Assembly: GCA_017508195.1 (NCBI GenBank)
Contig: JAFVZL010000006.1
Span: 1 to 64,000 of the forward strand
Origin: Clostridia bacterium
Lineage (GTDB): Bacteria > Bacillota > Clostridia > Oscillospirales > CAG-272
Length of the DNA stretch: 64,000 nucleotides
Direction: 5' to 3'
Shown here piece after piece: positions 43,125 to 52,399 of this stretch. The notes beneath the pieces are model-generated. The model was not told the DNA's origin, ran no database searches, and worked only from the letters and a program-made list of their open reading frames with translations. The translations under genes and the position numbers were made by a program. Position 1 is the stretch's first letter; every line of letters starts with the position of its first letter.

Positions 43125-44852
43125 TCAAGCCTCTGTTATCCTTTTTGCATCTATCGTGTATTTTTCGATCTTCTCAGTAAGCGAGGCAACGTCCTCACCG
43201 TGTGCGAGAATGTATATTTTGATCTTGGGCTCTGTACCCGAGGGACGGACTATGACCTTATCCTCGTTTTCGAGAGTGTAGTAGAGTACGTCCGACGAGG
43301 GCTGACCTGTCGAGCTGACACTGCCATCCTTAAGGCTGGTAACGGTTCCCGCCTTGTAGTCGCCTACGGTCTCAACCTTAACACCTCCGAGCGCTATGGG
43401 TGCGTTATCGCGGAGCGACTGCATTATTCTCTTACGCTTCTCGATACCGTCAAGGCCCTCCATATAAATGTCGATAACGCCCTCTTTGTAGTAGCCGTAC
43501 TTTTTGTAAAGCGCATCGAGTGCATCAGAGAGAGTCATTCCCTGCTTTTTATAGAACGCTGTCATCTCGAGGATCATCATCGAAGCCTCGACTGCATCCT
43601 TATCTCTTGCATAAGAGCCGAGAAGATAGCCGTAGCTCTCCTCAAAGCCGAGGATGAAGCCGCTCTCCTTGCCTTCCTTCTCATAGTTCTTGATGACCTC
43701 ACCGATGAACTTGAAGCCCGTGAGAACGTCGTGGAGCTTAGCTCCGTTGTCCTTTGCTATCTTGTACGCCATATCGGTCGATACTATGCTCTTGACACAG
43801 AACGCTCCATCGAGCTTACCGAGCTTGCGGCGCTCGCCTATTGCGTAGTCGAGAAGAAGCGCGCCCATCTGGTTACCCGTAATGGTAGCGAAGCTACCGT
43901 CCCCCGTCCTGGTCATAACTCCGACTCTGTCAGAGTCGGGGTCGGTCGCGATAACGAGGTCCGAGCCAACCTTATTTGCGATCTCGATACCCTCCTTGAA
44001 CACGTCGGGGTACTCGGGGTTCGGCTTCTTTACCGTCGGGAAGTTTCCGTCCGCGGTCATCTGGCTCTCGACGAGATACAGATGCTCGAGTCCGACACGG
44101 CGGAACACCTCGGGAACGAGTACTCTGCCCGCGCCGTGAAGAGGCGTATATACTACCTTAAGCTCATCCTTTACCTCGGAGATGAGCGAGGGGTTGATAG
44201 CAGTCTTTATTACCGCACTAAGATACTTCTCATCAAAGTCCTTACCGAGCACGGTGATAATGCCCGACCTTACGCCCTCGTCAAAGTCGATAAGACCCGA
44301 CACGTCGAGCGGATCAAACTTCGCCATAGCGGATGCTACGATATCGGCATGCTCGGGCGCGAGCTGTGCTCCGTCCTCCCAATAAGCCTTGTAGCCGTTA
44401 TATTCCTTTGGATTATGCGATGCTGTGATATTGATACCTGCGAGTGCTCCGCACTCTCTTACCGCATACGAAAGCTCGGGTGTGGGTCTGATATCGTCAA
44501 AAATATAGACCTTGATGCCACTGCCTGCAAGAACTCTTGCGCTGATGGTGGCAAACTCACGAGAGTTGTTGCGCGAGTCGTATGCAATAGCGACACCGCG
44601 CCTCTCTCCGCCCTCACCGAGAACGAGTGCTGCAATTCCTCGGGTAGCACACGCTACGGTAAAGCGGTTCATACAGCCGATTCCCATATACATAGTCGAG
44701 CGCAGACCTGCCGTGCCGAAGGACATGGGCGCACCGAAGCGCAGCTCCTTTGCCTCCTCGTCAGCCGCTATGCTCTTAAGCTCCTCGCGCTCCGCATCGG
44801 TAAGCACCTCGGATGCGAGCCATCTCTCATATTCTATTCTGTAGTCAGACAT
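43125..44852 (-). CDS. Phosphoglucomutase/phosphomannomutase
   Basis: A 575-residue alpha-D-phosphohexomutase. It has the active serine loop [12 protein letters not shown] (Ser145), the metal loop D-P-D-S-D-R, the sugar-binding F-E-E-S-Y-G-Y and the phosphate-binding R-P-S-G-T-E-P-K. The length and the K-E-Y-N-G-Y-K sequence fit the PgcA-type bacillary phosphoglucomutase, which links glucose-6-phosphate to glucose-1-phosphate for cell-envelope sugars. Mannomutase activity is also possible. The ATG follows AAAGGAG. First gene of the unit with lepA and hemW. Confidence 0.95.
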   Translation of the reverse strand: MSDYRIEYERWLASEVLTDAEREELKSIAADEEAKELRFGAPMSFGTAGLRSTMYMGIGCMNRFTVACATRGIAALVLGEGGERRGVAIAYDSRNNSREFATISARVLAGSGIKVYIFDDIRPTPELSYAVRECGALAGINITASHNPKEYNGYKAYWEDGAQLAPEHADIVASAMAKFDPLDVSGLIDFDEGVRSGIITVLGKDFDEKYLSAVIKTAINPSLISEVKDELKVVYTPLHGAGRVLVPEVFRRVGLEHLYLVESQMTADGNFPTVKKPNPEYPDVFKEGIEIANKVGSDLVIATDPDSDRVGVMTRTGDGSFATITGNQMGALLLDYAIGERRKLGKLDGAFCVKSIVSTDMAYKIAKDNGAKLHDVLTGFKFIGEVIKNYEKEGKESGFILGFEESYGYLLGSYARDKDAVEASMMILEMTAFYKKQGMTLSDALDALYKKYGYYKEGVIDIYMEGLDGIEKRKRIMQSLRDNAPIALGGVKVETVGDYKAGTVTSLKDGSVSSTGQPSSDVLYYTLENEDKVIVRPSGTEPKIKIYILAHGEDVASLTEKIEKYTIDAKRITEA

Positions 44853-44960
44853 AACCTATCTCCTTTTGTTTAATAGTTGTGGCAGAGCCACAGGGGATAT
44901 GCGTATTATGGTGGCTGTGCCACATTTGGATGAATGGAATTTGCGTCCTCAGAGTAGATA

Positions 44961-45218
44961 TTACTCCTCTGCAAGTGCCTCTCTGAGTGCTCTTGCAAGC
45001 TGATCGGGACAGGACGTGCTCTTAAAGCCGCACTTGATGCCGGAGAGCCTCTCGATAGCCTCCTCGGCAGTCATGCCGCGAACGAGCGCACCGACACCCA
45101 GCGTGTTTCCCGCACAGCCGCCGATGAACTTACATTCCTTTATGATTCCGTCCTCAAGGTCAACGATAATTCCTCTCGAGCAGGTGCCCGAGGTCTTGTA
45201 TTCAACGTGCTTCGTCAT
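44961..45218 (-). CDS. TSCPD domain-containing protein
   Basis: An 85-residue protein of the small TIGR03905 group, with G-G-C-A-G-N-T-L-G-V and the namesake T-S-C-P-D-Q-L near the C-terminus. The same cysteine-containing domain is found at the end of some B12-dependent ribonucleotide reductases. Stand-alone copies are of unknown function, possibly metal or thiol chemistry. Start is ATG at 45218 behind AAAGGA. It follows the prephenate-dehydratase-like gene by 13 bases. Confidence 0.9.
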   Translation of the reverse strand: MTKHVEYKTSGTCSRGIIVDLEDGIIKECKFIGGCAGNTLGVGALVRGMTAEEAIERLSGIKCGFKSTSCPDQLARALREALAEE

Positions 45219-45231
45219 ATGATTTTTTCCT

Positions 45232-46188
45232 TTATTCAAGATTTTTATATACTCCGACCGGGATAAGGTCGGGTGCAAACAGCAGTGCGTATACGAAAAG
45301 CTCTGTAAAGCCCTTTCCACCGTCCTTCAAGGTGAACGAAAAGAAGCCCGTGCTCTCACCCTCAGTATCAAGGGTCATGGTGTTTACGCGGTAGACGGTC
45401 ATACCAAAATAGGCGGATACCGAGAGTATCTCCGAAAGTCGGCACTCCTCGTTCATAGGGAGTCTGAGCTCCAGATAGCCGTCATCCCCTTTATGCCGCC
45501 GCTGAAGCCTGAAATGCTTCGAGATAAGCGCGTATTTGACATCCGCACCCGCATCGTAGCCGAATACGGGTGTTACCGCCGATATCTTGAAATCGTAACG
45601 GTATATAAGCTCAGCAACACTCGGCAGTCTAACTCCTCCGCGCTCCTCGAGGGGCAGAAGTATGTAATCAACCTCACCGTCCGCGAGAGCCTGTGCACAT
45701 TCCTTAAAGCTCGAGGAGTATTTTACCCTCGGGTCGCGAAAATCCTCGGAAAAGACATCGTATGCCTCATCGGAAAGGTGATTTTTAACATATGTGAAGC
45801 GCTCGCCCTCGGTGCCCCCATCAAGGAAATCTCCCTCGTGAAGCGTGCGCCCCCGAAGCGAAAGCTCCTTTATAAGAAGCTCTGCCAGCCTCGCTCTGTC
45901 TATGTAGGAAGCGAGTTTCTGCTCTTCGTTCACAGTATGCTTAAGCTCTGCGGGAGTGTCGTCGGGCATGATAAGCTCTCCCAGTGTAAGCGACTCACCG
46001 AGTATCGATAGTATCTCCGCCACATCGAGCTCGCGTATTCCGTCAGAAGTGACAAAATCGGCAAGAACGTGCGCGATATCCTGAAGCTCCAAAGCTCTCT
46101 GTTCGGTTATCCTCGAATGGTCTATTCTCAGCTGACCGAGATTAGACACCGTCGCCTCATCGGGCATAAATCCATATTCGTCAGACAC
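45232..46188 (-). CDS. Degenerate prephenate-dehydratase-like protein with ACT-like end
   Basis: A 318-residue protein I cannot assign firmly. Residues ~130-200 resemble the first lobe of prephenate dehydratase: a sensor-like F-K-E-C-A-Q-A-L-A-D-G-E-V-D-Y-I-L-L-P-L-E-E segment matches the family's D-Y-x-x-x-P-I-E-N region. The second lobe is nearly absent. The last 80 residues have the ACT-domain pattern. The N-terminal 110 residues are helical. The catalytic T-x-F-x-V-L motif of the enzyme is not seen, so catalysis is doubtful and an amino-acid-binding role is possible. Start is GTG at 46188 behind GGGGGTGAG; another GTG nine codons upstream lacks a site. Confidence 0.45.
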   Translation of the reverse strand: MSDEYGFMPDEATVSNLGQLRIDHSRITEQRALELQDIAHVLADFVTSDGIRELDVAEILSILGESLTLGELIMPDDTPAELKHTVNEEQKLASYIDRARLAELLIKELSLRGRTLHEGDFLDGGTEGERFTYVKNHLSDEAYDVFSEDFRDPRVKYSSSFKECAQALADGEVDYILLPLEERGGVRLPSVAELIYRYDFKISAVTPVFGYDAGADVKYALISKHFRLQRRHKGDDGYLELRLPMNEECRLSEILSVSAYFGMTVYRVNTMTLDTEGESTGFFSFTLKDGGKGFTELFVYALLFAPDLIPVGVYKNLE

Positions 46189-46343
46189 GCTCTCACCCCC
46201 AATCGATAATTTCACACATACATTATACTACATACGCGCGAAAAATACAACAGTTTTTTTCACACGGTTACAATATCGAAGAGATACGTTAAGAAGTATC
46301 CTCTTAACCATATACCAGAGTCTCACCGGGAACACCGTTGAAT

Positions 46344-46378
46344 ACAAAAAAAGCCGCATCAGAACGATGCGGCCTTTT
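46344..46378 (-). terminator. Terminator of tRNA-Leu
   Basis: On the minus strand GGCCGCATC-GTTCT-GATGCGGCTT followed by six T. Confidence 0.85.
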
Positions 46379-46409
46379 CGGGGTCTTGCTGAAATATCCA
46401 GCAAAAATA

Positions 46410-46496
46410 TGGTGCCGGTAGTCGGGGTCGAACCGACACGGTATTGCTACCTTCGGATTTTGAGTCCGACGCGTCTGCCAATTCCACCATACCGGC
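46410..46496 (-). tRNA. tRNA-Leu (anticodon CAA)
   Basis: An 87-nt class II tRNA with encoded CCA. The acceptor GCCGGTA/TACCGGC, anticodon stem TCGGA/TCCGA with loop CTCAAAA, an extended variable arm (GGTAGCAATACC) and T-arm GTCGG-TTCGACC-CCGAC are visible. It reads UUG. TTGATT-17-TAAAAT lies upstream (46534-46506). Confidence 0.96.
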
Positions 46497-46505
46497 GTGT
46501 TTTTA

Positions 46506-46534
46506 ATTTTAACATATCCAAAGAGAAAAATCAA
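46506..46534 (-). promoter_or_regulatory. Promoter of tRNA-Leu
   Basis: On the minus strand TTGATT (46534-46529), 17-bp spacer, TAAAAT (46511-46506). Confidence 0.75.
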
Positions 46535-46603
46535 GTGCTTTTTTCTTTTTCATTTACTTATTTTTCCGCTTCGTTTTTATTTCGTTTTTTCTACTCAAAT
46601 CGG

Positions 46604-46632
46604 TTGACAAACATGAAAGTGTTTGCTATAAT
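46604..46632 (+). promoter_or_regulatory. Promoter of the A2-B2-rhaM unit
   Basis: TTGACA (46604-46609), 17-bp spacer, TATAAT (46627-46632): both boxes are perfect consensus, so the unit needs repression to be regulated. Confidence 0.85.
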
Positions 46633-46648
46633 TTGGATGAAAGCGAAA

Positions 46649-46664
46649 GATCACTTTAGTGATC
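46649..46664 (+). promoter_or_regulatory. Palindromic operator candidate in the A2 leader
   Basis: GATCACT-TT-AGTGATC, arms exact, lies 17 bases after the -10 box, where a bound repressor would block RNA polymerase. No repressor of the fitting LacI or GntR type is encoded in the window. Confidence 0.5.
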
Positions 46665-46693
46665 GGTCAAAAAACTCATTTAAGGAGAAAACA

Positions 46694-48046
46694 ATGAAAC
46701 ATCAGATCTACGAGCGTTACCCTCTCGGTAACAAGCGCTTCAAGTGGCGTCAGAAGGACTTCGTGCTCTCTAACTTCGCTGCGATCGGCAGAGTCGTTGA
46801 CGGCGATCCAAAGGAAGTGCTTGACAATAACATCCGTTACCTTAAGGAAACGGGCTTTAATATGACCGAGCTCGGTTGGGCTTGTCACGAGGGTGCCTGG
46901 GCGGCTGTAGAGGCTTGCGAAAAGTACGGTCTTGATCTTATATTCCAGGATATGACCATCATGGGCGGTATGCAGAATCACTGCATCGAGAACAAGGTTT
47001 CCTTCGACGTTCCGAAGAAGCTCGTTGAAACTCTTAAACCGATGAAGCACACCATCGGATACTACGTATGGGATGAGCCTCACTCCGAGGAGCAGATGGC
47101 AGAGGCGCGCAGACAGATGGATATGCTCGAGGAGCTCGATCCCGAGGCGCTTCTCTTTACGGTAGGTCTGCCTAACTACAACAACGCAGGTCCCGAAAAG
47201 AAGGGATACAACTGGGAGAACGGTGAATACGTGCCCTACATAGACAGATTCATCAAAACGATGGATCCTCCCGTGCTCTCCTTCGATTACTACCCCGTAG
47301 GCAACTACTTCAACTGCTGGAGCGGTCACAGATACAATTACGACGAGCAGATGGATACTACATACATGTGGCTCGACCTCGCAGCGTACCGCAAGAAGGG
47401 TCTTGAGAACGGTCTTCCCCTCTGGTTCTACTACCAGGGCTGCCAGCTCTACAAGAGCGAGGATCCCGAGATGTTCATCTTCCCGATGGTTAGAGTTTGT
47501 ATGTATGGCGGAGCACTTTACGGTGCAAAGGGTCTTCAGCACTATGAGGCATGCTTCAGAGACGACCTCGCGGTATGCAACCCCAAGGGTGAAAAGGGAC
47601 GCTTCTTCGAGGATCAGAAGAAGATCCACGCAGAGTTCCACGCTCTCGGTAATACGCTTATGGCTCTCGAGTCCACTCTCGTTTATCACTCCGAGGATCT
47701 GCTCCCCGGTGACAAATTCATGGCAGAATGGTGCGATAAGCTCTCCGACAGCACTCTCTTCTCTACTCTTCCAAGCCGCACCTCGGTCGGTGAGTTCAAG
47801 GATGCATACGGAAACAAGTACATCATGGTTCTTAACCGCGATTACCTCAAGCCCCTTAAGACTTCTATCCCCATGAACGGCAGCTACAGACTCTACGAGG
47901 TAAGCAAGGCAGACGGCAAGCAGAGCGTTTATGCTGAGGCAACCACAGCACTCGAGCTCGATCTCGCGCCCGGTGATGCAATTCTCTTAAGAGTTCAGAA
48001 CAGCGCTGACGAGGCGTTTACCTGCGAGTATAAGCTTGCTGAGTAA
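46694..48046 (+). CDS. Unknown TIM-barrel-like protein A2 (paralogue of A1)
   Basis: A 450-residue protein, collinear with A1 (856-2208) and about three quarters identical by eye. The W126-D127-E128-P motif, the D-Y-Y-P-V-G-N-Y-F run and the L-W-F-Y-Y-Q-G-C-Q-L-Y segment are all kept. Conserved acidic residues at the strand-4 end suggest a retaining glycosidase of clan GH-A, but no named family is recognised. Start is ATG at 46694 with AAGGAG upstream; the frame is open further upstream but that part overlaps the tRNA-Leu gene. First gene of a unit with B2 and rhaM, which ties it to L-rhamnose. No signal peptide. Confidence 0.62.
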   Translation: MKHQIYERYPLGNKRFKWRQKDFVLSNFAAIGRVVDGDPKEVLDNNIRYLKETGFNMTELGWACHEGAWAAVEACEKYGLDLIFQDMTIMGGMQNHCIENKVSFDVPKKLVETLKPMKHTIGYYVWDEPHSEEQMAEARRQMDMLEELDPEALLFTVGLPNYNNAGPEKKGYNWENGEYVPYIDRFIKTMDPPVLSFDYYPVGNYFNCWSGHRYNYDEQMDTTYMWLDLAAYRKKGLENGLPLWFYYQGCQLYKSEDPEMFIFPMVRVCMYGGALYGAKGLQHYEACFRDDLAVCNPKGEKGRFFEDQKKIHAEFHALGNTLMALESTLVYHSEDLLPGDKFMAEWCDKLSDSTLFSTLPSRTSVGEFKDAYGNKYIMVLNRDYLKPLKTSIPMNGSYRLYEVSKADGKQSVYAEATTALELDLAPGDAILLRVQNSADEAFTCEYKLAE

Positions 48047-48069
48047 TCAACATTTATTCTAACAATACG

Positions 48070-48102
48070 ATAGGCTGCCTCATATCAAGTGAGACAGCCT
48101 AT
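48070..48102 (+). other. Hairpin between A2 and B2
   Basis: ATAGGCTGCCTCA pairs with TGAGACAGCCTAT (one mismatch) around TATCAAG. It is in the same place as the hairpin between A1 and B1, but lacks a full T-run, so it may stabilise the A2 message or act as a weak attenuator. Confidence 0.55.
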
Positions 48103-48125
48103 TCTTGAAAAAGTGAGAAAATGAT

Positions 48126-49796
48126 ATGAATTATTTACAAAAAGCTATGGATCCGCTCTTCTGGCAGAGGGTAAGAGAAAACGATCTCTACGCCAGATTC
48201 AGAGAAAAATATCTCGAAAGATGGGCCGAGGAGTGTGAGGACACACTTCCGAGCGGCATCAGATACAGCGACTGGTGTGAATTTTACGAGTCGGGAAAGC
48301 GAATAGAGCGCAATTACTTCGGTGCCCGTCAGCAGCTTATGTGTGCGACCTTCCTCTCTCTGATATATCCCGAGGAAGAAAAGTACATTAAGCGAGTTAA
48401 GGACCAGCTCTTCGCTATAACTAACGAGTACACCTGGGTAGTCCCCGCTCACTTCGGCAAGCTCGGTGAGACAAACCCGATAAGGAAGATAGATCTCTTT
48501 TGTGCGGAGACCGCCTTCGCGCTATCCGAGGTATACACGATCCTTGAGGACAGACTCGACGATTTCATAAAAATGCGCGTAAAAGAGGAGCTCGAGCGAA
48601 GGATCGTCGATGCTATGGCAGAGGTCGAGGCGTTCGGATTTGAGTCCATGTCGAACAACTGGTCCGCCGTATGCGCGTGCTGTGTCGCGGGAACGCTGAT
48701 GCTTATGTTCCCTGAGAGATTTTACGAATTCAAGCCGAGGATAGATGCCGCTATGGCACTTTATCTCACGGGATACCACGATGACGGCGTTTGCCTCGAG
48801 GGTGCGAGCTATTGGGGCTACGGCTTCGGCTTCTATACCTATTACGCTGATATGCTCCGCGACTTTACAGACGGAAAAGAGGATCTTTTTGCTATACCGA
48901 AGGTAAAGAATATCGCGACCTTTATGCAAAAGACCTTCCTCACGGGCTCGTGCTGCGTTTCATTCTCTGACGGCGGAAGAACTGCCGGCTTTAACGTCGG
49001 TATGCTCCACTACCTTAAGTCGGTATTCCCCGAGGACGTCGCTCTTTATAAGAGCGAATTCAGGACGGGACGTGACGGATGTGCCAGATTTGCACCTGCG
49101 CTCAGAGAGGTCATGTGGTTCAACGAGGACTACTACCTCAACCCCGAGGATGAAACGGTGGAGTTCACCTTCTTTGCAGAGGGTGCAGAGTGGTTTATTA
49201 AGAGATGCCCGAGGTACGGCTTTGCAGCCAAAGGTGGACACAACAGAGAGCCTCACAATCACCTCGACGTCGGCAGCTTTATCTATGCAAAATCGGGTGA
49301 GCAGGTGCTTATGGATCTCGGCCCCGGTGCTTATACAAAGCAGTACTTCTCGGCTGAAAGGTACAATACCTTCCAAGCCCACTCGCGCAGTCACAGCGTG
49401 CCTATAATAAACGGTAACTATCAGCTGCCGGGTGTCGGCCACAGGGCAAAGGATATGAGCTTCGAGGACGGTGTTCTCTCTATGGATATTGCCGAGGCTT
49501 ACGGTGTGGAGGAGCTTCATTCGCTTATAAGAAGATTCGACTTTACCGATAACTCGGTAACTTTAACTGATACCTTCGACTACTCGGGAGATGGTACTAT
49601 CACCGAGCGTTTCATTACTCTCCATGAGCCGACTATCGGTGACGGTGAGATAAGGATCGCCGATGCCGTGATCACCTTCGATAAGAGTGTTGCTCTTCCC
49701 ATAGTTTCCACCGAGGAGCTGAGTTCGGGTGTGTGCTACCTCATCGACTTCCCTCTACGTGAGGGCTGCAATCGGTTCAGCATCAGCATAGAATAA
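48126..49796 (+). CDS. Heparinase II/III-family protein B2
   Basis: A 556-residue paralogue of B1 (2289-3956), collinear throughout. The toroid segment S-N-N-W-S-A-V-C and the beta-sandwich signature E-P-H-N-H-L-D-V-G-S-F (H377, H379), D-L-G-P-G-A-Y and S-R-S-H-S-V-P-I-I-N-G are present. No signal peptide, so it should act on imported oligosaccharides. Relatives cleave uronate-containing glycans by beta-elimination. Placement between A2 and rhaM points to a rhamnose-uronate backbone such as that of rhamnogalacturonan, ulvan or a gum, but this is inference. The ribosome binding site is weak (AGTGAG), unlike most genes here. Confidence 0.83.
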   Translation: MNYLQKAMDPLFWQRVRENDLYARFREKYLERWAEECEDTLPSGIRYSDWCEFYESGKRIERNYFGARQQLMCATFLSLIYPEEEKYIKRVKDQLFAITNEYTWVVPAHFGKLGETNPIRKIDLFCAETAFALSEVYTILEDRLDDFIKMRVKEELERRIVDAMAEVEAFGFESMSNNWSAVCACCVAGTLMLMFPERFYEFKPRIDAAMALYLTGYHDDGVCLEGASYWGYGFGFYTYYADMLRDFTDGKEDLFAIPKVKNIATFMQKTFLTGSCCVSFSDGGRTAGFNVGMLHYLKSVFPEDVALYKSEFRTGRDGCARFAPALREVMWFNEDYYLNPEDETVEFTFFAEGAEWFIKRCPRYGFAAKGGHNREPHNHLDVGSFIYAKSGEQVLMDLGPGAYTKQYFSAERYNTFQAHSRSHSVPIINGNYQLPGVGHRAKDMSFEDGVLSMDIAEAYGVEELHSLIRRFDFTDNSVTLTDTFDYSGDGTITERFITLHEPTIGDGEIRIADAVITFDKSVALPIVSTEELSSGVCYLIDFPLREGCNRFSISIE

Positions 49797-49859
49797 TTAC
49801 CCGCAGCTTGGTGCCAAGCTCCACAGCTGTTTTAGAGGTAAATGGATAAGGAGTATACG

Positions 49860-50171
49860 ATGATAAAAGGCTTTAAGATGAAGCTCTTTCCCGGAATGGA
49901 GGAGGAGTACGAGAAAAGACACAATGCACTCTGGCCCGAGATGCGCGATATGATACACGAGTACGGCGGAAAAAACTACTCTATTTTCCTCGACCGTGAG
50001 ACGAACGTGCTTTTCGGTTATATCGAGATAGAGAGCGAGGAGCTGTGGGCTAAGTCGGCAGATACTGCTATATGCCGTAAATGGTGGCACTTTATGGCGG
50101 ATATCATGGAGACGAATCCCGACGAGAGCCCCGTTTCAATAGACCTCGCGCCGGTATTCCACTTAGATTAA
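49860..50171 (+). CDS. rhaM: L-rhamnose mutarotase
   Basis: A 103-residue RhaM-family protein: K-L-F-P-G-M-E-E-E-Y-E-K-R-H at the N-terminus with its active-site His, Y-S-I-F-L-D and W-W-H-F-M-A-D-I-M near the end. It interconverts alpha and beta L-rhamnopyranose so the isomerase gets its preferred anomer. Start is ATG at 49860, 7 bases after AAGGAG; an ATG six codons upstream would put that site inside the gene. It ends the A2-B2 unit and is convergent with rhaBAD. Confidence 0.95.
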   Translation: MIKGFKMKLFPGMEEEYEKRHNALWPEMRDMIHEYGGKNYSIFLDRETNVLFGYIEIESEELWAKSADTAICRKWWHFMADIMETNPDESPVSIDLAPVFHLD

Positions 50172-50198
50172 AGCTGACAGCTACTCTCTGTGCAATAG

Positions 50199-50290
50199 CT
50201 TCACCGTGTCAGCAGCTTCACCGTGTCGGCAACTTCACTGTGTCAGCAGCTTCACCGTGTCGGCAACTTCACTGTGTCAGCAGCTTCACC
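50199..50290. repeat. 17-bp tandem repeat
   Basis: Five copies of CTTCACCGTGTCAGCAG with small alternating changes (C/T at position 7, A/G at 13, G/A at 17) and a partial sixth, between rhaM and its terminator. The two variant forms alternate, which suggests a 34-bp higher-order unit. Confidence 0.9.
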
Positions 50291-50324
50291 AAAAAGGACG
50301 TTTGGTCTCCCAAACGTCCTTTTT
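50291..50324. terminator. Bidirectional terminator between rhaM and rhaD
   Basis: AAAAAGGACGTTTGG and CCAAACGTCCTTTTT form a perfect 15-bp stem with TCTC loop, between convergent operons. Confidence 0.93.
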
Positions 50325-50348
50325 CTATTCATCATTTTCGACTTTAAA

Positions 50349-51164
50349 TCAAAGATTTAAAAAGTCCTTTCTATACTTAACACCGAAGAACTCTGCGAGC
50401 TCGACCATTTCTTCATCCTTTATGGTATTTATCCTCGGAAGATGGGCGGTGAGCATATAGATCTCTGCAGCCTTCTCTACGGTCTCGATAAGTCCGAAGG
50501 CCTCGTCCATATTTCTGCCTGCACCGTAAATACCGTGCATACCCCATACCACAAGGCGGAATTCCTTCATCTTCTCGGCAGTTGCCTCACCTATCGAATT
50601 AGTTCCGCAGAGCATCCATGGAAGAACACCTACACCGTCGGGGAAAACAACGATACACTCGGTGCACATCTCCCAAAGGGTGTGCGTGAGCTTCTTTTCA
50701 TCGAGCTCATGAACATAGTTCATGGCAAGGGTATGGGTGGGGTGAGAATGCATAACAACACGGTTCTCGGGATCAACGCTGAGTCTTGCGATATGGCTCA
50801 TAAGATGTGCGGGGAGCTCACTTGTGAATCTGCCGCCGTCGGAATAGCCCCAAAGAAGCTCTGCGGTTCTGCCATCCTCGGCAATTCTTATAATACCGAG
50901 GTTTCTCTCGGGATCATCCTCAACGTTCTTGAAGTACTTACCAGTACCCGTTACGATGAATATCTTGCCTACAAGCGAGGGAGCATCAAAGCCTATCGGT
51001 ATCTCTCTTATAACCTTCTCTGTGTCGAGGTACTCACCGACCTCGGCGGGGTCGAGCATATAGCTGATATTACCGCCGTTTCTCTCATCCCAACCGAGAC
51101 GGTACATATTAGCGGTAGTCTTCATCATCTCCACAACAAAGGGAGCAGTCAATATATTTTTCAT
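50349..51164 (-). CDS. rhaD: Rhamnulose-1-phosphate aldolase
   Basis: A 271-residue class II aldolase. R-N-G-G-N-I-S-Y near the N-terminus, the zinc ligands in V-V-M-H-S-H-P-T and a third His in V-W-G-M-H-G-I are present. It splits L-rhamnulose-1-phosphate into dihydroxyacetone phosphate and L-lactaldehyde. It overlaps rhaA by 4 bases and is the last gene of the operon. No lactaldehyde reductase or microcompartment gene is in the window. Confidence 0.96.
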   Translation of the reverse strand: MKNILTAPFVVEMMKTTANMYRLGWDERNGGNISYMLDPAEVGEYLDTEKVIREIPIGFDAPSLVGKIFIVTGTGKYFKNVEDDPERNLGIIRIAEDGRTAELLWGYSDGGRFTSELPAHLMSHIARLSVDPENRVVMHSHPTHTLAMNYVHELDEKKLTHTLWEMCTECIVVFPDGVGVLPWMLCGTNSIGEATAEKMKEFRLVVWGMHGIYGAGRNMDEAFGLIETVEKAAEIYMLTAHLPRINTIKDEEMVELAEFFGVKYRKDFLNL

Positions 51165-52399
51165 CTGTTAAGTAAAACCTCACTCTCGTATTTTTTAATA
51201 ATTTCAAGATAATCGGGAGCTATTCCCTCTCTCTTAAGATACTCCTGCCATACGTCACCGATAGGTGCCGTCTTCATTTCCTCACTGAGGTACATTATCT
51301 CGGTGAAGTTGCCCTCGCTCTGGAGCTTCTTCATTTTTTCCTCGGGCTGAAGCAATGCATATAAAAGCGCCTTTTCAAGGCTTCTGACGCCCGTGACCCA
51401 CGCGGAGATGCGGTTTATAGAGGCGTCAAAATAGTCCGTTGCGATAAATACGCGGTCGAGCGCATCGCATCTGACTATTTCTTTTGCTATCTCCTTCGTT
51501 TCATCATCGAGGATAACTACGTGGTCACTGTCCCATCTGACACTTCGTGTCACGTGGAGCGCTATCTTCTCGTTGAAGAGTAAAAGCGAGGGTATCTTGT
51601 CACTGACAAGCTCGGTGGGGTGGTAATGTCCGTTATCCATAAGCGGTGTGATGCCGCGCTTATCAGAATAAGAAAGGCAGAACTCGGCGGAGCCGACGGT
51701 ATAGCTCTCGAGTCCGATGCCGAACACCTTGGATTCGAGGGTGACGTAGACCTTCTTTTTATCGTATGGTGTATCGAGTATCTCGTCAAGGCTCGCCTTG
51801 AATCTTGCTCTCGGTGAGAGTCTGTCCGCGGGGATATCCTTGTATCCGTCGGGTATCCAAATGTTCATTACGCAGGGCACTCCCGTCTCGGTCGCGAAGT
51901 ACTCCGCTATCTTAAGGCAGGCTATGCCGTGGTCTATCCAATATCGCCTCACACTATCGTCGGGAGAGGAAAGGGTGAGATTGTCCTTCACCATCGGGTG
52001 TGAGAAGAAGGTCGGGTTAAAATCGATGCCGATGCCGCGCTTCTTTGCAAATTCGACCCATGGCTTGAAATGCTCAGGCAGCAGCGCGTTACGCCCTACC
52101 GTCTCTCCCTCGGGAATTATCGCGTAGGATGCGTGGAGATTGAGCTTCTTTTTACCGGGGATAAGCGAGAATGCGAGATCGATATCCGCCATAAGCTCCT
52201 CGGGTGTTCTCGCTCTGCCGGGGTAATTGCCCGTAGCCTGTATGCCGCCCGACAGACTCTCGCGAGCATCGAAGCCTATTACGTCATCTCCCTGCCAGCA
52301 GTGAACGGAAATGCATGCATCTTTAAGCTTTTTCAGTGCTTTTTCGGTATCTACGCCATAGCTTTCGTAGATCTTCCTTGCTTCCTCGTATCTTGTCAT
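51161..52399 (-). CDS. rhaA: L-rhamnose isomerase
   Basis: A 412-residue enzyme of normal length. H-C-W-Q-G-D-D-V, G-N-Y-P-G-R-A, L-N-L-H-A-S-Y, F-N-P-T-F-F-S-H-P and D-N-G-H-Y-H-P-T-E carry the metal-binding and catalytic residues of RhaA. It converts L-rhamnose to L-rhamnulose using Mn2+. It overlaps rhaB at its start and rhaD at its end by 4 bases each, so the three are tightly coupled. Confidence 0.97.
   Translation of the reverse strand: MTRYEEARKIYESYGVDTEKALKKLKDACISVHCWQGDDVIGFDARESLSGGIQATGNYPGRARTPEELMADIDLAFSLIPGKKKLNLHASYAIIPEGETVGRNALLPEHFKPWVEFAKKRGIGIDFNPTFFSHPMVKDNLTLSSPDDSVRRYWIDHGIACLKIAEYFATETGVPCVMNIWIPDGYKDIPADRLSPRARFKASLDEILDTPYDKKKVYVTLESKVFGIGLESYTVGSAEFCLSYSDKRGITPLMDNGHYHPTELVSDKIPSLLLFNEKIALHVTRSVRWDSDHVVILDDETKEIAKEIVRCDALDRVFIATDYFDASINRISAWVTGVRSLEKALLYALLQPEEKMKKLQSEGNFTEIMYLSEEMKTAPIGDVWQEYLKREGIAPDYLEIIKKYESEVLLNR

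Noticed and set aside
50199..50290. The 17-bp tandem repeat as a CRISPR or a recombination site array
   Set aside because: Copies are directly adjacent with no spacers and no recombinase gene is near.
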